64,000 nucleotides of DNA, from NCBI GenBank assembly GCA_007844125.1, contig CM017558.1, forward strand, positions 50,543,831 to 50,607,830. Direction: 5' to 3'. A program made the position numbers and the translations under genes. Origin of the DNA: Sinonovacula constricta (lineage: Eukaryota; Mollusca; Bivalvia; Cardiida; Solecurtidae). The notes beneath the pieces are model-generated. The model made no database searches. It saw only the letters and a program-made list of their open reading frames with translations, and had not been told where the DNA came from. Within the stretch, counting starts at the first letter, position 1, and every line of letters begins with the position of its first letter. Shown in pieces: positions 10,768 through 22,849 of the stretch.

Positions 10768-12034
10768 GTAAGTCCTAAGTTTTATCATAATTGCAGCGAC
10801 ATGTCAACGCAGGTGTTTTGTATGTATTTGACACACCTGTATGACTGGTAGATACAGGAGAAAAAGTAAGCAGCGACCACGTCTGTATTATTGGTCTGCG
10901 TATAAATTTAATATAGCCCCTGGGGTTTCAATGTTTCTTCGTGATACATTAAACATACTATGTCTATATGGAGGTATGTTGATTGCAGACGATACGTAAT
11001 TATCTTTGTTATCGTCATTAAACACGTGTAATGACCAGGTATGATGGTGTAAAGGTTCTTGTTTTGGTTGTCAGCATGTCAGATTTACCCAGCCCCAGTC
11101 GTCTGCTAAACAGACCATGACTCTACACAATACACAGTATAGACACAAGTTACTGTAGGTCCGTAGAAGGACGTGTTGTAAAATTAGTGCATATACTAAT
11201 ATACAGTTACTTTTCACAACTTGAAGATCACCTATATAGTTGTGTTATGTACAGGTGAGAATTAGTTCTGTCTTACTGTTTATTTCATTGTTATTATTGT
11301 GTATGCTTGTGATTTACTCAATGCTTTGATGAAAACATTTTTTTTAGATTTAATTATGTATTAAAAGATTATTGATTTATTTGATTAATAATTTGATTAA
11401 TAATACTGACATACACATTTTTAGATGTTATCATTGTGTTACATGCTTTGCATCAGCTGTCATTTTTTCTATATATCGAAAGGAATTAGCTGTCATTTTT
11501 TCTATATATCTAAAGGAATTAGTTTTTGAGAAAATATATCAATCTTTAGTTGTTGACGTTGAAGTTTTAATGAAATATGTTTGTTAATGCCTTCAGTTAA
11601 ATAGCAAGTTGTTGAAGTTATAGTACAACAACTGTTACACATAGTTATCATGACAGTCATGTATTTTAACTGGTCTAAAAGAAATATGATTGGTTTGTAA
11701 TAAAATTATATGTGAATAAACATGTGCGAATATAGATGCTCATTTAACGATCACCTGAATTAATTGTTATTATAAACTTATTGTAAATACCAATTAAAAT
11801 GCTTCAGTTTAGTACTTGAGCAATTTTACAACAAATAAAATGTTAGATTTGAAACTACTTTAAATAAGTACTTTAACAATTGAGCATCCAATAAAAATAA
11901 AAATACCTACAATGATATATTACACCACTAGAATTATAATTACTGTGGTCATTATGGGTAACAGGGTAGCCCAGCTATTAGTTTATGAAGTAAGCCTCAG
12001 ACAATTGTCATATAGAACCACCAGATGGCAGATA
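10768..12034. other. Non-coding stretch
   Basis: No exon is recognised. A 33-bp tandem duplication lies at 11455-11521 (unit around CTGTCATTTTTTCTATATAT). The rest is AT-rich. Confidence 0.5.
11455..11521. repeat. 33-bp tandem duplication
   Basis: Two adjacent copies start AGCTGTCATTTTTTCTATAT and differ by one base (ATCGAAAGG versus ATCTAAAGG). Confidence 0.85.
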
Positions 12035-12245
12035 AGGTGGAATCCCATCCATTGATGAAACAAAACAAAATATGGCTTTTGTTGGGTGTATAATTACATC
12101 CACCTTTTAGCCAGAAATCTAATTTACAATATTCATCAGAGGTTTCGTGAAGGTTGAATGAAAGTTCTCCACCGCCCACACTAGGACTTGAGCCCTTATG
12201 GTGAGAGGCTGAGGAGGCACAAGTGAGACACTACGCATGCTACCC
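12035..12245 (-). repeat. SINE-C copy, minus strand
   Basis: On the minus strand it reads CTCAGCCTCTCACCATAAGG, then GCTCAAGTCCTAGTG (a B-box-like core) and a decayed body. This is the same head as the copies at 16250 and 17027. Confidence 0.5.
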
Positions 12246-12707
12246 AATTCTAAGGACAACTTTGTAACTAGTAACAACTTATGATTAGAACTGTCAGGGG
12301 TTTTATTGAATGACTTCAATTCTCTCTGGGCTTGTCTTTACCAGCACCATCTGTCAGAACCCAATCAGAATGGTGTAAGTTACTTGGGTCTGCAGGTAAA
12401 TCAATACTCCTTGTGTAATACAGGTATATCCTATATCAGAGCAGACCTCAACCAGTGGTCCATTTGTCACCAGGATCTTGCTGAGTCATGATGACAGAAT
12501 AAATTACCAATAATCCATTGTTTTATACATCCTGTCATACCATTTGATTTTTATAACACTTCACGCCACAAGTTGTAATAGTTGCCTGATGTATTTGAGG
12601 GTGTTTTTTTTTTGTTCTGAGTACTCTCATGTCACACAGTCTTGGCAAAATGATGACTTCTTATGTCCTTGTCTATACATACCCTGGGTCTGACTGTCGC
12701 CCTAATT

Positions 12708-12832
12708 CTCAAATCACGGACATTTGTCTCCCGTTAGTGCAAACCGGATGCTTGCCCCACTATCAAATATAAAAGCCAGATATTTGCACCCCTGTCAAAA
12801 TAAAAAGGCGAATGTTTGCCCCCTCCCATATT
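12708..12832. repeat. Degenerate tandem repeat, about 30-32 bp unit
   Basis: Roughly three diverged units share the pattern G(A/C)(A/T)GxTTGCCCC ... TCAAAATA; TTGCCCC or TTGCACCCC recurs with similar spacing. Confidence 0.45.
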
Positions 12833-13266
12833 TGTTATGTAATGAAAGTATTACTCACTACAGTCACATTTCATCTTTATTATGATCATCTCACATAAAC
12901 ATGAACACAAGCTGTTCTGCTGAAAACGGGCACATACATAAAGTCGCATAAAACAAACAACCCCAAGTTCAATTTATGTTTGCCACAGATGTTCCATGCA
13001 ACTCATTGCCTGCCATGGTTTGTTATATGTTGTAAATTAATCTCATTTATATAAAAAATCATTAAATTTTAGCAATTTAAAAATCCTTTATGTAACAAAA
13101 TACTCCTACAATAGACTTTATTACATCCATGAAAATGAAAGAAGCATGATATATATATCATCTGCTATATACACACTAAAGAAGGGTATCATGTTGTTCT
13201 GTACTTTCTTGCCCCAAAAGTCTATACCAAAAGGTAAGAAAAATCACAGAAAATAACAAAAATTCT

Positions 13267-13808
13267 AGGAATGTACACAATATCTCTTAAGCTTAGCACA
13301 TAAAGGTGATATACATAATATCACAGATGCTTAGCATAATCAGGTAATGTACACAGTATCACATATGTTTACATGTAGCATAATTATTTAGGTGATATAA
13401 ACATAATACTGCAGTAGCTTAGCACATTCAGGTGATGGCTTGTGGATCGAGAGGTCTCTGGTTCAAACCCCGGCCGGGTCAAATGGAAGACTATAAAGTT
13501 GGTAGTAGTGGCTTCCCTCCTAACACTCGGAGCTAATGAGACAGCATTACACCTGACTCGTCGGTGTCAGTATAATAGACTGGCAGGGTTCAGTCCCTGG
13601 GCACCTCATAAGTGCCCCTGTGCTATAATGGTGGAAATGTCCTGCACAGTATCAGCAAAAATGCTGGCAAATCCCATCCCATCCCATTCAGGTGATGTAC
13701 ACAATATCACAGAAGCTTAGCACATTCAGGCTATATACATAATATCACAGAAATTTAGCATATTCAAGGTTATATAAACAATATCACAGAAACACAGTAC
13801 ATTCAGGA
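13267..13808. repeat. 38-bp minisatellite, interrupted by a SINE
   Basis: About six to seven diverged units follow the pattern GCTTAGCACATTCAGGTGAT, then ATACATAATATCACAGAA. The array is split in the middle of one unit by a SINE-A insertion, and the two halves match across the break once the 13-bp target duplication is removed. Confidence 0.8.
13438..13684 (+). repeat. SINE-A copy with 13-bp target-site duplication
   Basis: This is a tRNA-derived element that is truncated at the 5' end: the B box GGTTCAAACCCC is present and the A box is missing. The body contains TTGGTAGTAGTGGCTTCC and TCAGTCCCTGGGCACCTCAT and ends in a CCCATCCCATCC tail. The flanks are the direct repeat CATTCAGGTGATG at 13425-13437 and 13685-13697. 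The long open frame through it is not a gene. A fuller copy of the same family is at 43000-43286. Confidence 0.85.
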
Positions 13809-14477
13809 TTGAGTTTTAACCCCAACAAAAGATCAATTATTTTAAATTTACCACCATTTTCTCCACATAACAATGATTGTCCCATATAAGCTTGTTAAAC
13901 CATATGTTTGATCTCTTCTCTATGTTGTCAGATTCAAGATCTGTTAGTCTACCTACTGTTAGAAAACACTGTATTAACTTTGTATTCAAGACTTTTTAAT
14001 CATTTTCAATCAGTATAAATAACAACCATATCAATAAATTTTAATTCTTACACCTGTTATCTTAATTAACATATAAATATGATAAATATATATTCAGTAA
14101 TACTGTTCCCACTTTTCCTTCCTTGTTTCTAAACAAAAGAAAACTATGTTGATCATTGATACATTGTCTAATTGCTAATTATATTAATGAATAGCCTAAT
14201 TGCTTGTTTGACCGTCTATTGACTGGTGTTTAGTTACCTGGACTGTGTTACCTGTTGTGTCAGTTGTAATATGGGATGGGCATGATCTGTTTTCTGAATG
14301 CTGGCTATCACATCCAGGAAATCATCAACTGTTGACTTTCTATGTACAGATAATGTGATGAGTCCAATATTTATTATCTATAACAGCTAAATACACCAGC
14401 ATCTGGACTCTTCTGTTATCCATTTAGCAATTGAGAGAGGGATGCCTGTGGCTGGTCAGTTTGAATCTGCACTTTGT

Positions 14478-14535
14478 AAAACACTGTGTGGGTTAAAGTC
14501 CTGGTTGGGGTGGAAAGTTTTATATGGGAGATGGT
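14478..14535 (+). repeat. SINE-C head fragment
   Basis: It has only the B-box-like segment TGTGGGTTAAAGTCCTGG followed by TTGGGGTGGA. It is too short to show the body. Confidence 0.4.
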
Positions 14536-14963
14536 TTTCCAGTTTACCTGCATAGCATTTATAGTTTTACCCAGACATTTTTCGAGCATATCTTCCTCTT
14601 TTTTACATGATTTCCTGTTTTTTGTTTTTGTATGTCTGAAAAAACTTGTGGTTACAACAAGCCTTACAAAATGATAAATAAAACTAACTCACCTTTCATT
14701 AAGTTAATGGTTAAGGTAATAATGAACTAATTTTCTCTTACATGCATGTACAGCATTTCATTTTAAAACTGTAAGTTAATGCATCATCACAGCATAAAAC
14801 ACCTTAGTTTGACAGTAACTTTGACTCATAAAAACAAATACTAACAAACTATTAAATCACCATATGTTTTAAAGTTAAATCTTAGCCTCCTGCGCTGAAT
14901 AATTTCATTGTTCGGAAACAACTTCATGCAAAAACATCAAACATGTGTAGTAGCCAAGCAGCC

Positions 14964-15012
14964 AATAGTGTGGAGCCTGGTCAGTAAGCTCTGAGTGGTC
15001 TGGATGTATTTG
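14964..15012. repeat. GATCAG palindromic repeat copy (diverged)
   Basis: It reads AATAGTGTGGAGCCTGGTCA on the left arm and GTGGTCTGGAT on the right arm. It matches the two-armed layout seen at 17281 and 52240. Confidence 0.45.
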
Positions 15013-15615
15013 TGTAAGCCTTATACAATATGCTAAGCAGACTTAAGAGTTTATACCTGCCATGTTGCAGTGTAGGTACAGTGTGGGAAAAAAGTTTTAC
15101 CTACAACATAAAAATGATTATTGTCAATAAGAGACTGCTCGATGAAGCGGGTTGGTGAGAGCCCAGTCTAGCAGAACGTTACAAGATTACATGGGCGTTG
15201 CTCACGGCTTCAATCACTTCTTAAGCCCTTTCTTCTGGGATCGACATTTAAATATACAAGTTGTATGTTGCTTATTTCTCAGCCTGATTAGCACAAAGTT
15301 ATCATATCTATAGATCTAGATCAGCCAGCTCGTTCTTGGCACTTTTCGAACATGAACTACCATACTCCTTTTAGTTTAGTCTTAGAAATAAATATCCTGT
15401 TAACTTCCATGGAGTTAGAAACTAAACAAAACTTTAACCTGTTATAAAGGTAGCAGGAGAGGGGTTAATTTTAAAGTACCTGTTGTCTGGTGCTTAAATG
15501 TTGTATGTAACATTTTTGGACTTGTAGTTGTGTAAATGCATATGTGATGTCAAATTATAGATTGTCCAGTTTTGTAACATCCAAACAGAAGAAGGCAGCA
15601 ATTAGTTTATAACAA

Positions 15616-15664
15616 TGATAATAATAATAATATTAATAATAATAATATTAATAATAATAATAAA
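15616..15664. repeat. (TAA)n microsatellite
   Basis: ATAATAATAATA-type units run for about 49 bp with periodic TATTAA interruptions. Confidence 0.95.
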
Positions 15665-16249
15665 AACTTAATTTCAAGAAGGAAACACATAAAGACATAT
15701 AATCATAACAATGTTACAACATTTTCAATGTGGCCTTCTACAACAAAATTAACAGCATCCATATATCATGTACACACATTGACATAAAAAGTCATAGACA
15801 GTAACACAAGTTATGATGCAATAGAAAATTACATGTCCTGTGATGACAGCAAATGTTTTTGATAACATTGTTTTAAAGATATTTATTGAGCATGCAGACA
15901 GTATATTAGGCAATTATGAAAGATGACAAAAGGTCTTTGTTTTAGAAAAGTGTTTTTAAAGAAAAAGTGAGACAAGCTATTGTTTGAAGCCAAGTGCAGA
16001 TTATATCTTGTGTTTGTTCAAAACATAAGTTCTTGCAGGTAATCTAGAACCTTATTATTTAGAGATTTGTAATCATACTTCCAGCATGATAATGCTTTGT
16101 ACGGAGGTAATCTATAAATGGAGCTGAATAAACTGGAGGTTATATTTTTTCTTTGGCTGGTGTATTGGATTTTATACTTACATATTCAATCAGTTCACCT
16201 GATTCAGAGATATTGCCAGTTGTATAATAATTGGTCATTGACTTCTTAC

Positions 16250-16372
16250 AATTCTGACTGCTTAGCCTCTCACCATGTGGGCTCTAGCCCCAATCAGGGC
16301 AAAGGACTTATTGTGGTAAGGACTTTCAGCTGTCACCTACAGTTCCAGGTGGTTCTATGCAGACATTTGCTA
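16250..16372 (+). repeat. SINE-C copy
   Basis: It reads CTGCTTAGCCTCTCACCATG, a B-box-like GGGCTCTAGCCCCAATCAGG, then CCAGGTGGTTCTATGCAGAC in the tail. The last part is the decayed family 3' end that is better kept at 31345. Confidence 0.6.
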
Positions 16373-17026
16373 TAATCATCATAACTGGACACTGCAATAT
16401 ATTTAAAAAATGAACACTTGATGAAGTGATTTTCATTGGTATGCAATGTGTCCAAATTTAGTTCTCTTTGTAAAGGTTTGAGGTTGATCCAGTATTATTT
16501 GAAACATTTTCCTTGCTTGGTGGCTAACCATTTAACAAATTATGGTAGCTAATTGTCTAACAAAATATTAAAAACACACCCTTACTTACTAAATGAAAAC
16601 TAAATTCCTCATCCTTTTAGTGTAATCCTTTGATGTATATTGAAAAGCCAAGTTGCCAACTTATCCATGCAGTACTTAGTTTGTTGCCTTTCATTAGACT
16701 AAGGTTTATTTGCCACAACAGTTCTTAAGGAAAGATTTCTCAGGTCATGGATAGCTGTTCTAAGTATTTAAACATATATGTCTAAGAGTCTGCATAATGC
16801 CTTAACTAAGCTATTCCAAGGTAAAAATTACATTTAAACAATTAACAAAGACACTGGAACTACACACAGCGATGCAATGAAAAATGGGATACACATCTAC
16901 AATACAAATTGTATGGTGTTCAATTGTATTCAATTTTGTTTAGTATTTACATCAATTTGTACCTTTTTTATGAGACTATTCTCGTCAACATTAAATATTA
17001 TTGTCTAGCCGTAATGACAAGTAGGC

Positions 17027-17150
17027 GCCCTTGGCATAGTGGTAGCCACTGACTTGTAACTCCTGAATTCTTAACCTCTCACAATGAGGGTTCAAGTCCC
17101 CTTTGGAGCAAAGGATTTGATGTGAGAATGTCTTCAATCTGTATTTTAAC
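17027..17150 (+). repeat. SINE-C copy with good tRNA-like head
   Basis: An A-box-like TTGGCATAGTGGTAGCCACT is followed by AACCTCTCACAATGAGGG and a B-box TTCAAGTCCC. This is the clearest tRNA resemblance within the family. It is not a functional tRNA gene, since no acceptor stem pairs. Confidence 0.6.
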
Positions 17151-17280
17151 AGCTCTTTTTTTGTGTAAATACATTTATTATAATGACTTGAGTGCTTGCC
17201 ATGAATTGATGTAAAGAATTACGGTAAATGCATTGCTATTACCAGAACCAGGTATTTATAGTCATTTCACCAGACTCCGT

Positions 17281-17350
17281 AGCAAATGGTGCAGATCCTG
17301 GTCAGACATGTCCCAATGGATGCTTGCTGACCTGGATCTAAACTATTTAG
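17281..17350. repeat. GATCAG palindromic repeat, both arms
   Basis: The left arm AGCAAATGGTGCAGATCCTG and the right arm GACCTGGATCTAAACTATTT are imperfect reverse complements around a short AT-rich centre. This is the best two-armed copy in the left half of the window. Confidence 0.7.
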
Positions 17351-17960
17351 TTCATGACTGATCAATTCCTGCCTTAGCAGGCATGGAGTTAATTTTTTTT
17401 TTCCCACACAAATCCTTAGAATGTGCCATGATGTGAATAACCTCATGCCTACTGAGTATTGATGTATATATGCCAACAGTACTTCAGTACAAATCCTTGT
17501 ACCATAGGCAGTCAATGCAATTTTCCAACAATCAGATTTTTAACCATCTTTCCGATACTTATAAAGTCCTAGCTATTTCGCCAGTAGATATGTCAACATA
17601 TTAAAACTACATTAACCATAAAATGGTCAAAGCTTGTACCTGGTAGTAATGACCCCAATCTTTTCATTGGTAAATATTGGATTCAAATGGCTGATTTAAT
17701 TGTATACATAAAAAATTGGGCTGATGTTTATGTAACCAAATGTGTTCTATTTAGAACAATATATTTAACTGCCAGCTTTAGATCTGGGGACTTTTTTAAA
17801 ATGACTTTAGCATTTAATTTTGGTAAGAGGTTAGCAGCCTTCTATAATCGCTAGTAATCTTTGTTTATATGAACTTCCAAGTTTAACCATAATACCATGT
17901 GTAATTGTCAATAGTATATTGTATTTACCTTGACAGATTGATAAAGGCATTTTTAAAATA

Positions 17961-18285
17961 CCGACCTGGTAGCACAATCTGTAGAGCAATGGCTCCAGGT
18001 ACGAGAGGCCCCAGGTTCGATCCCATGCCTCGACACACCAAAGTCGTTAAAAATGGTAGTGGCATAGCTCCCTTGCTAACGCTCAAGCAATATAAAGGTA
18101 GTTCCACGACAGGTTGGCCCTGTGTCAGAATAATGTGACTGGGTGTGGTGTCATGCCAGGTGTTCATGCTATGCTATACATGGTGAAGGCAGCACTATAT
18201 CTGCTTCAAGTGGACACTGTCTCCAGATAACTGACATACTGTTGGTGGGACAATAAGCCCAACAAACAAACAAACAAACAAAGAA
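17961..18285 (+). repeat. SINE-B copy, full length
   Basis: The tRNA-like head has an A box in GACCTGGTAGCACAATCTGT and a B box in CAGGTTCGATCCC. The body includes AGTGGCATAGCTCCCTTGCT, TGTCATGCCAGGTGTTCATG, GCAGCACTATATCTGCTTC and ACTGTTGGTGGGACAATAAG, and the tail is (CAAA)n. The flanks CATTTTTAAAA and CATTCTTGAAA look like a decayed target duplication. Open frames through it on both strands are artefacts. Confidence 0.85.
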
Positions 18286-18443
18286 ACATTCTTGAAAGTC
18301 AAATGTTGATTGAAAAGTCCAAGTTGAAAGTTAACTAGCCTCATTGAAAGTCTTTAATTCATATAGTGCTTAAAACTGTTGCTTGCATTTGTAGCAATGA
18401 CCAAAATTATCATGCTAATGATTTAAAAGAAAATATGATAATT

Positions 18444-18445
<2 letters not shown>

Positions 18446-18516
<71 letters not shown>
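18446..18516. repeat. (AT)n microsatellite
   Basis: This is an essentially pure AT dinucleotide run of about 71 bp. Confidence 0.97.
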
Positions 18517-18518
<2 letters not shown>

Positions 18519-21140
18519 TATTTCTTTTTGGAGAGTATTTAAATTACTTACTGAAAATTTAAGCAAAGAACGCTGTTGTAAGAGACAGAATTTTTATCCC
18601 ATTTGAGTTGTGAATTCATTCTTTTTTTCTCTAAACTCAGTAGAATAGAGACTGATTTAACAGTTCTTTTACGTAGCCATCTTTGTTTTGCTTGTGCAGG
18701 TTTTTACCTTGAAACCTACACCTGGAGTCAAATAAGTTGACTAATTTGATAAACTGGTTAAAATTCACTTGACGCTGGTAGTGTCATTGAATATTCATGA
18801 AGAGTTAAAATTGAGTCTCTCTTTTTATAGATCCACATTTCAAATTCATGCTGTTTCATGGTAGCCCAAAAGTCGATCAGCGTCTCCTTTAGGTCATAAC
18901 ATACCAAAACCATAATCCTTGTCAACAAGAAAAAGTTGATGCGAAGCATCAAAGGTGCAAAAAAAAATATATCAGTAAGTTAAGCATATTTAGCAAAGTA
19001 GCATTTAGTACTACTTCAATTGCTTTGTTTGGAATAATAAATCTTTATAAAAAAATGTTTGTTAGAAATTATTACATTTGTAAGTATGAATGGTTTTTAA
19101 TTCCTAAAGCAATACAACAACAGGTGTAAACAACACCAGCTTAACCCATGCTGTTTGAAGTATCCATCGTAATATGTAATCAAGTGGAACAACTTAAAAG
19201 TGGTACAAAGACACCAACATCCTCCTTTGTGCAGACAATCTTTACAGAAAGCCACAAAAACATTTATTTATCTGATCTAATTATTTCTTCAACATATGTC
19301 TCCAAAAGCAATATTCTTTAATGCAAAAGTAGAACCATAAAATTTTAATCATTAGAAAACTGAGGAAATATCACACTCATATCTATCAAAGTGTTTTGCA
19401 GATGTGTGATAATTGTGCAGTGTATTCAAACCTAAAGCAAACATAGCACTAATTGTTGTAAAATTGTGCCATGCTTTGCTTGCACAATATACCCACAACA
19501 GCTTTTTATTGGGTTGTAAAAAAAGACCAAAACTGCTTATAATGATTGTTAAAAAAGAAAATGATATATCTTTGATATAATGAAATGTTTAACATTAGTA
19601 TGTAGCAGTCCTGCAATTAGAAAATTAGAATTTTATATTTGATAGGTGAAAAAGGTTACTTGTTACTTTTTCATTGTTCTCACCCTTTTTTTAATGTTTA
19701 TGCAGTTGTTCTTTAGAAGATAAAAAAGAAACAAAACACTGTAATTTAAATGTAACAGTGTATGAATTGATTGCTGAAATATGATTATAATTTCAGTTTA
19801 AAAATTATGATTGCTTCCTAAAAGCTTATATGACACCAACAAAACTAATTATAAATAATGGGTCAAGATCACGGCGACCCAATAACTCATGGTTATTCTT
19901 ATTTATGTTCTTATCACCAACATGCAGAGCTCTATATACATATTACTTGTAAAGTTATAAATTTTTATACTGTTTAATATGTTAACCTGTTTTCAATTAT
20001 AATTCACATTATTTTAACCTGATAGATTTTTATATTTCTACTCACATATTTTAGATTTAACCTGATTATACTCTATTCGCGTTTCACTTCTTTGTTTGCG
20101 CCGTTTGACCTTCCAAGTGTCAGTGTGCTGTAAAACCCAAAATACAAATAGATGTTACTCGAATCTCTGCAGCAAATAGTGATCTGATCTGGCCAGGCTG
20201 GTTCGAGACTGTTGGCCTAAGCCATAGAAAACACTAAGAGATAATAACAAAGTGGTATAATGTTCTAGCATAAGTTCAAGCAATTTTGAGAGTAACAATT
20301 CTTGAGACTGGATTGCCCCATGTCACCATGTTACTGGGGTTGGTATGTCATTCATGTCAAGATTTTATAATAAAGACAGCACTATATTTATCTCCTTCAA
20401 GTTAGAAAGTGGAAGTCCAAAATTGAGGGAACACCTGTGGCCATTCATGTTAATAGACTACTGAAATTTATCTGACTTGAAGGGGCATTAACTTGTGATC
20501 ATATCTAGATGTTCAACAGCCTTCCAAGATGTATGCAGAACAGTTTCATCGAACAAGAATTGAAGTATTTACTTTCGAGGTGTCCTGCCTCCAAGAAGTA
20601 TGTACATATCAATTGGGATATTTATATTTATGTTTGGGAGATAGGTTCATGTCATCCATATCTTAATTTTTGAACTATATCTTTGATTTAAGCAACAAAG
20701 TTGTGACTTTCTTTTGTCACTGTTCAGTATTTGTAAAGGTATATAATTATGCTTGAACACTCTCTTATAATCAATGAATATTCAATTTAATATTTTTCAT
20801 TTCTTGAAATCAAACACTTCTCTTTCTAAACCATTATTCAACATTGTCAAACAACATAATAGAAATCAATATTGAAAACTTGCGACTACTGTTGAAAGCT
20901 TACTCTTAGTAGGAAGAGGTGCGTCGGTTTGAGTTTTCCTTTATTTTTAATCTATCAAGGTTAGTTTATATTTTCATCCTTTGTATAGATATTGTCTGAC
21001 TGTTTGTCTTTTTGCCAATTCCTTGTGTCTCTATGCCATTTTATAGAGCAGTCTTTCTTTAGTGAAAACAAATCAGTGCATTAGGACTATGTCAGTTAAG
21101 TAAATTATTGAAATGTCTTTATTTGGCATTATAGTCTGTC
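18517..21140. other. Non-coding stretch
   Basis: No exon is recognised. A GATCAG-type repeat piece lies at 20171-20205. The remainder is AT-rich unique sequence. Confidence 0.5.
20171..20205. repeat. GATCAG palindromic repeat, partial
   Basis: It reads AGCAAATAGTGATCTGATCT followed by GGCCAGGCTGG, and only one arm is clear. Confidence 0.4.
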
Positions 21141-21310
21141 TTTGTATGTTTTGTACTTCAACATTAATATCAGTTTTTCTATGCGAAGGGTGTCCATTTT
21201 TCAAGCAGTTAGAGTCACCAACTTATACTCCTCTAACCCATACCACATGCATTCAAGGCCGATTTGGGGCAAAAACATTAATGAGGGGAGGTTATTCAGC
21301 CAACTTGTAG

Positions 21311-21704
21311 TCAATCGGAACACCTCGGATAATTCACGAATTATCTCACGGATGTATGTAGGTAGTCGGATCACCTCGGCCATTTATCTAAATGGGACTT
21401 CTTTTGAGACAGACGTCAAAACAAAGATGGCAGCACGGGTGACAGCTCACTACAGTACGATGCCTGTAAAACTTCAATTTGTTGCGGCTTCAAATTTAAA
21501 TTGTCCGATTTTAATTTTCCCAGCGCAGCAGACACGCAGCTGTCAAACGATGGCAGTGTTTATGTTTAGTGCAAACTACTTAGGCATATTCTTCTTCCGA
21601 CTTCCGGCGAACAAAACGATAGTGATTTCATTAAGTATTATTGCACTAGATACATCAGAGGGATGATTGTCCCGAGGATGGAATTACCCAAGGAGTTCTG
21701 ATTG
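21311..21704. mobile_element. MITE-like element, about 395 bp
   Basis: The left end TCAATCGGAACACCTCGGAT followed by AATTC is matched at the right end, on the reverse strand, by TCAATCAGAACTCCTTGGGT followed by AATTC. The flanks CTTGTAG (left) and CCTGTAG (right) resemble a 7-bp target duplication with one mismatch. The interior is richer in CpG than the surroundings and contains AAAGATGGCAGCACGGG. No transposase is visible, and the open frame across it has no domain. Its family is not recognised. Confidence 0.55.
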
Positions 21705-21795
21705 ACCTGTAGTTTGCAAGTAGTTCTACCCTAACATTTGTCTTGGGTCCACCTCTACTAGTATAAGCTGGATGAAGCCAATATATGACTCTTAT
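21705..21795 (+). repeat. SINE-C tail fragment
   Basis: It reads GCAAGTAGTTCTACCCTAAC, then ATTTGTCTTGGGTCCACCTC. This corresponds to the 3' part of SINE-C (compare 28830-28890 and 43640-43690), directly abutting the MITE-like element. Confidence 0.5.
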
Positions 21796-22644
21796 TATGT
21801 CTGTTTGATTTTTCCTAAATACGAAACAAACCGAAGGTTTTCTAGAACACCATCTAAAAATCTACAAAAAAATTTACCATGGCCAAGCTGTCTGTCACTA
21901 GACTTAAGAATTTAGCTGTGTTTTTTTGCATTATATATTATGTTACAATAGCATCTCTTTTTCTAGTTTATACATACTCATTCTCCTTTAAATATCTACC
22001 GTAATAATATCACAAAACAAAAACGCTGTAAGAGTATATGTGTATATAGGTTATAAATTTATGCCATTTAACCACAACATATGTTTTTGATGTACCTTTT
22101 ATAAAATACACATTCAGCAGTAGCAATTCTAGTTTTGCTATTGATTACAAAGTTAGGACGTGAAAAAAGAAAAAGAAGGTTGATACAAACACCTTTATTA
22201 CCTGCAGTACAAGCCAACACGGTCACCGTATTGATTTTGACTTCATCAACAGTCATTCTACCTGTGTTGTTTTCTGGTGATGTTGTTTTGTCCCTGGGTT
22301 GTGTAAAGAGGGAAGGTGGTCGAGGTAGCATAGTATTACACATAATTGCTGTAATATTATGCTGCCCACAGTCTGGCTGGGGTCTTGTAAGTGACCTTGA
22401 AATAGAATGGGATATTTGCTGCAGTTGGCTCTTTCAATTAGTGGCATAGCTTCTCAAGATGCAGTAGGCAAACACATGAACATTTTCAGTCAAGATACCT
22501 TAACAATGGTTCTTTTTTTTAAATTTTGGCCTTAGTTTTACTTATTAGCCAGAATGAGATAGTAGATCTACTTTGATAGTTGTGGTTGACCATACAACAA
22601 TTAACAAAATAAGAGATGAGAGCATGGATTGGCATAATAGGTTT

Positions 22645-22646
<2 letters not shown>

Positions 22647-22705
<59 letters not shown>
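22647..22705. repeat. (TA)n microsatellite
   Basis: This is a pure TA run of about 59 bp. Confidence 0.97.
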
Positions 22706-22707
<2 letters not shown>

Positions 22708-22849
22708 AGACCTCTACAAACATCTGTGAATTCCTATTAATGCCTGCTACTTTTTTTATAATAGCATGTTATGCTTTATTGTTGCAAGCTACACTGTTTT
22801 GTGGAATTCTCAGTTCTTTTCTCTGAAAAAAGTCTCACAGTACAGGTGC

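Larger units (their letters stand above)
13809..16249. other. Non-coding stretch with repeat fragments
   Basis: It holds a SINE-C head fragment at about 14478-14535 (GGGTTAAAGTCCTGGTTGGG), GATCAG-type palindromic repeat pieces at 14964-15012 and 15301-15340, and a TAA microsatellite at 15616-15664. No exon is recognised. Confidence 0.5.

Noticed and set aside
17961..18020. Functional tRNA gene (also at 17027, 36628, 43000, 43831, 50150)
   Set aside because: A and B boxes are present, but no acceptor-stem pairing or intact cloverleaf. Each is the head of a SINE with a characteristic body and tail.
21142..21666. Longest open frame of the window (174 aa)
   Set aside because: It runs across the MITE-like element and its flank, has no recognisable domain and an unnatural composition. 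It is explained by a chance lack of stops in a CpG-richer patch.
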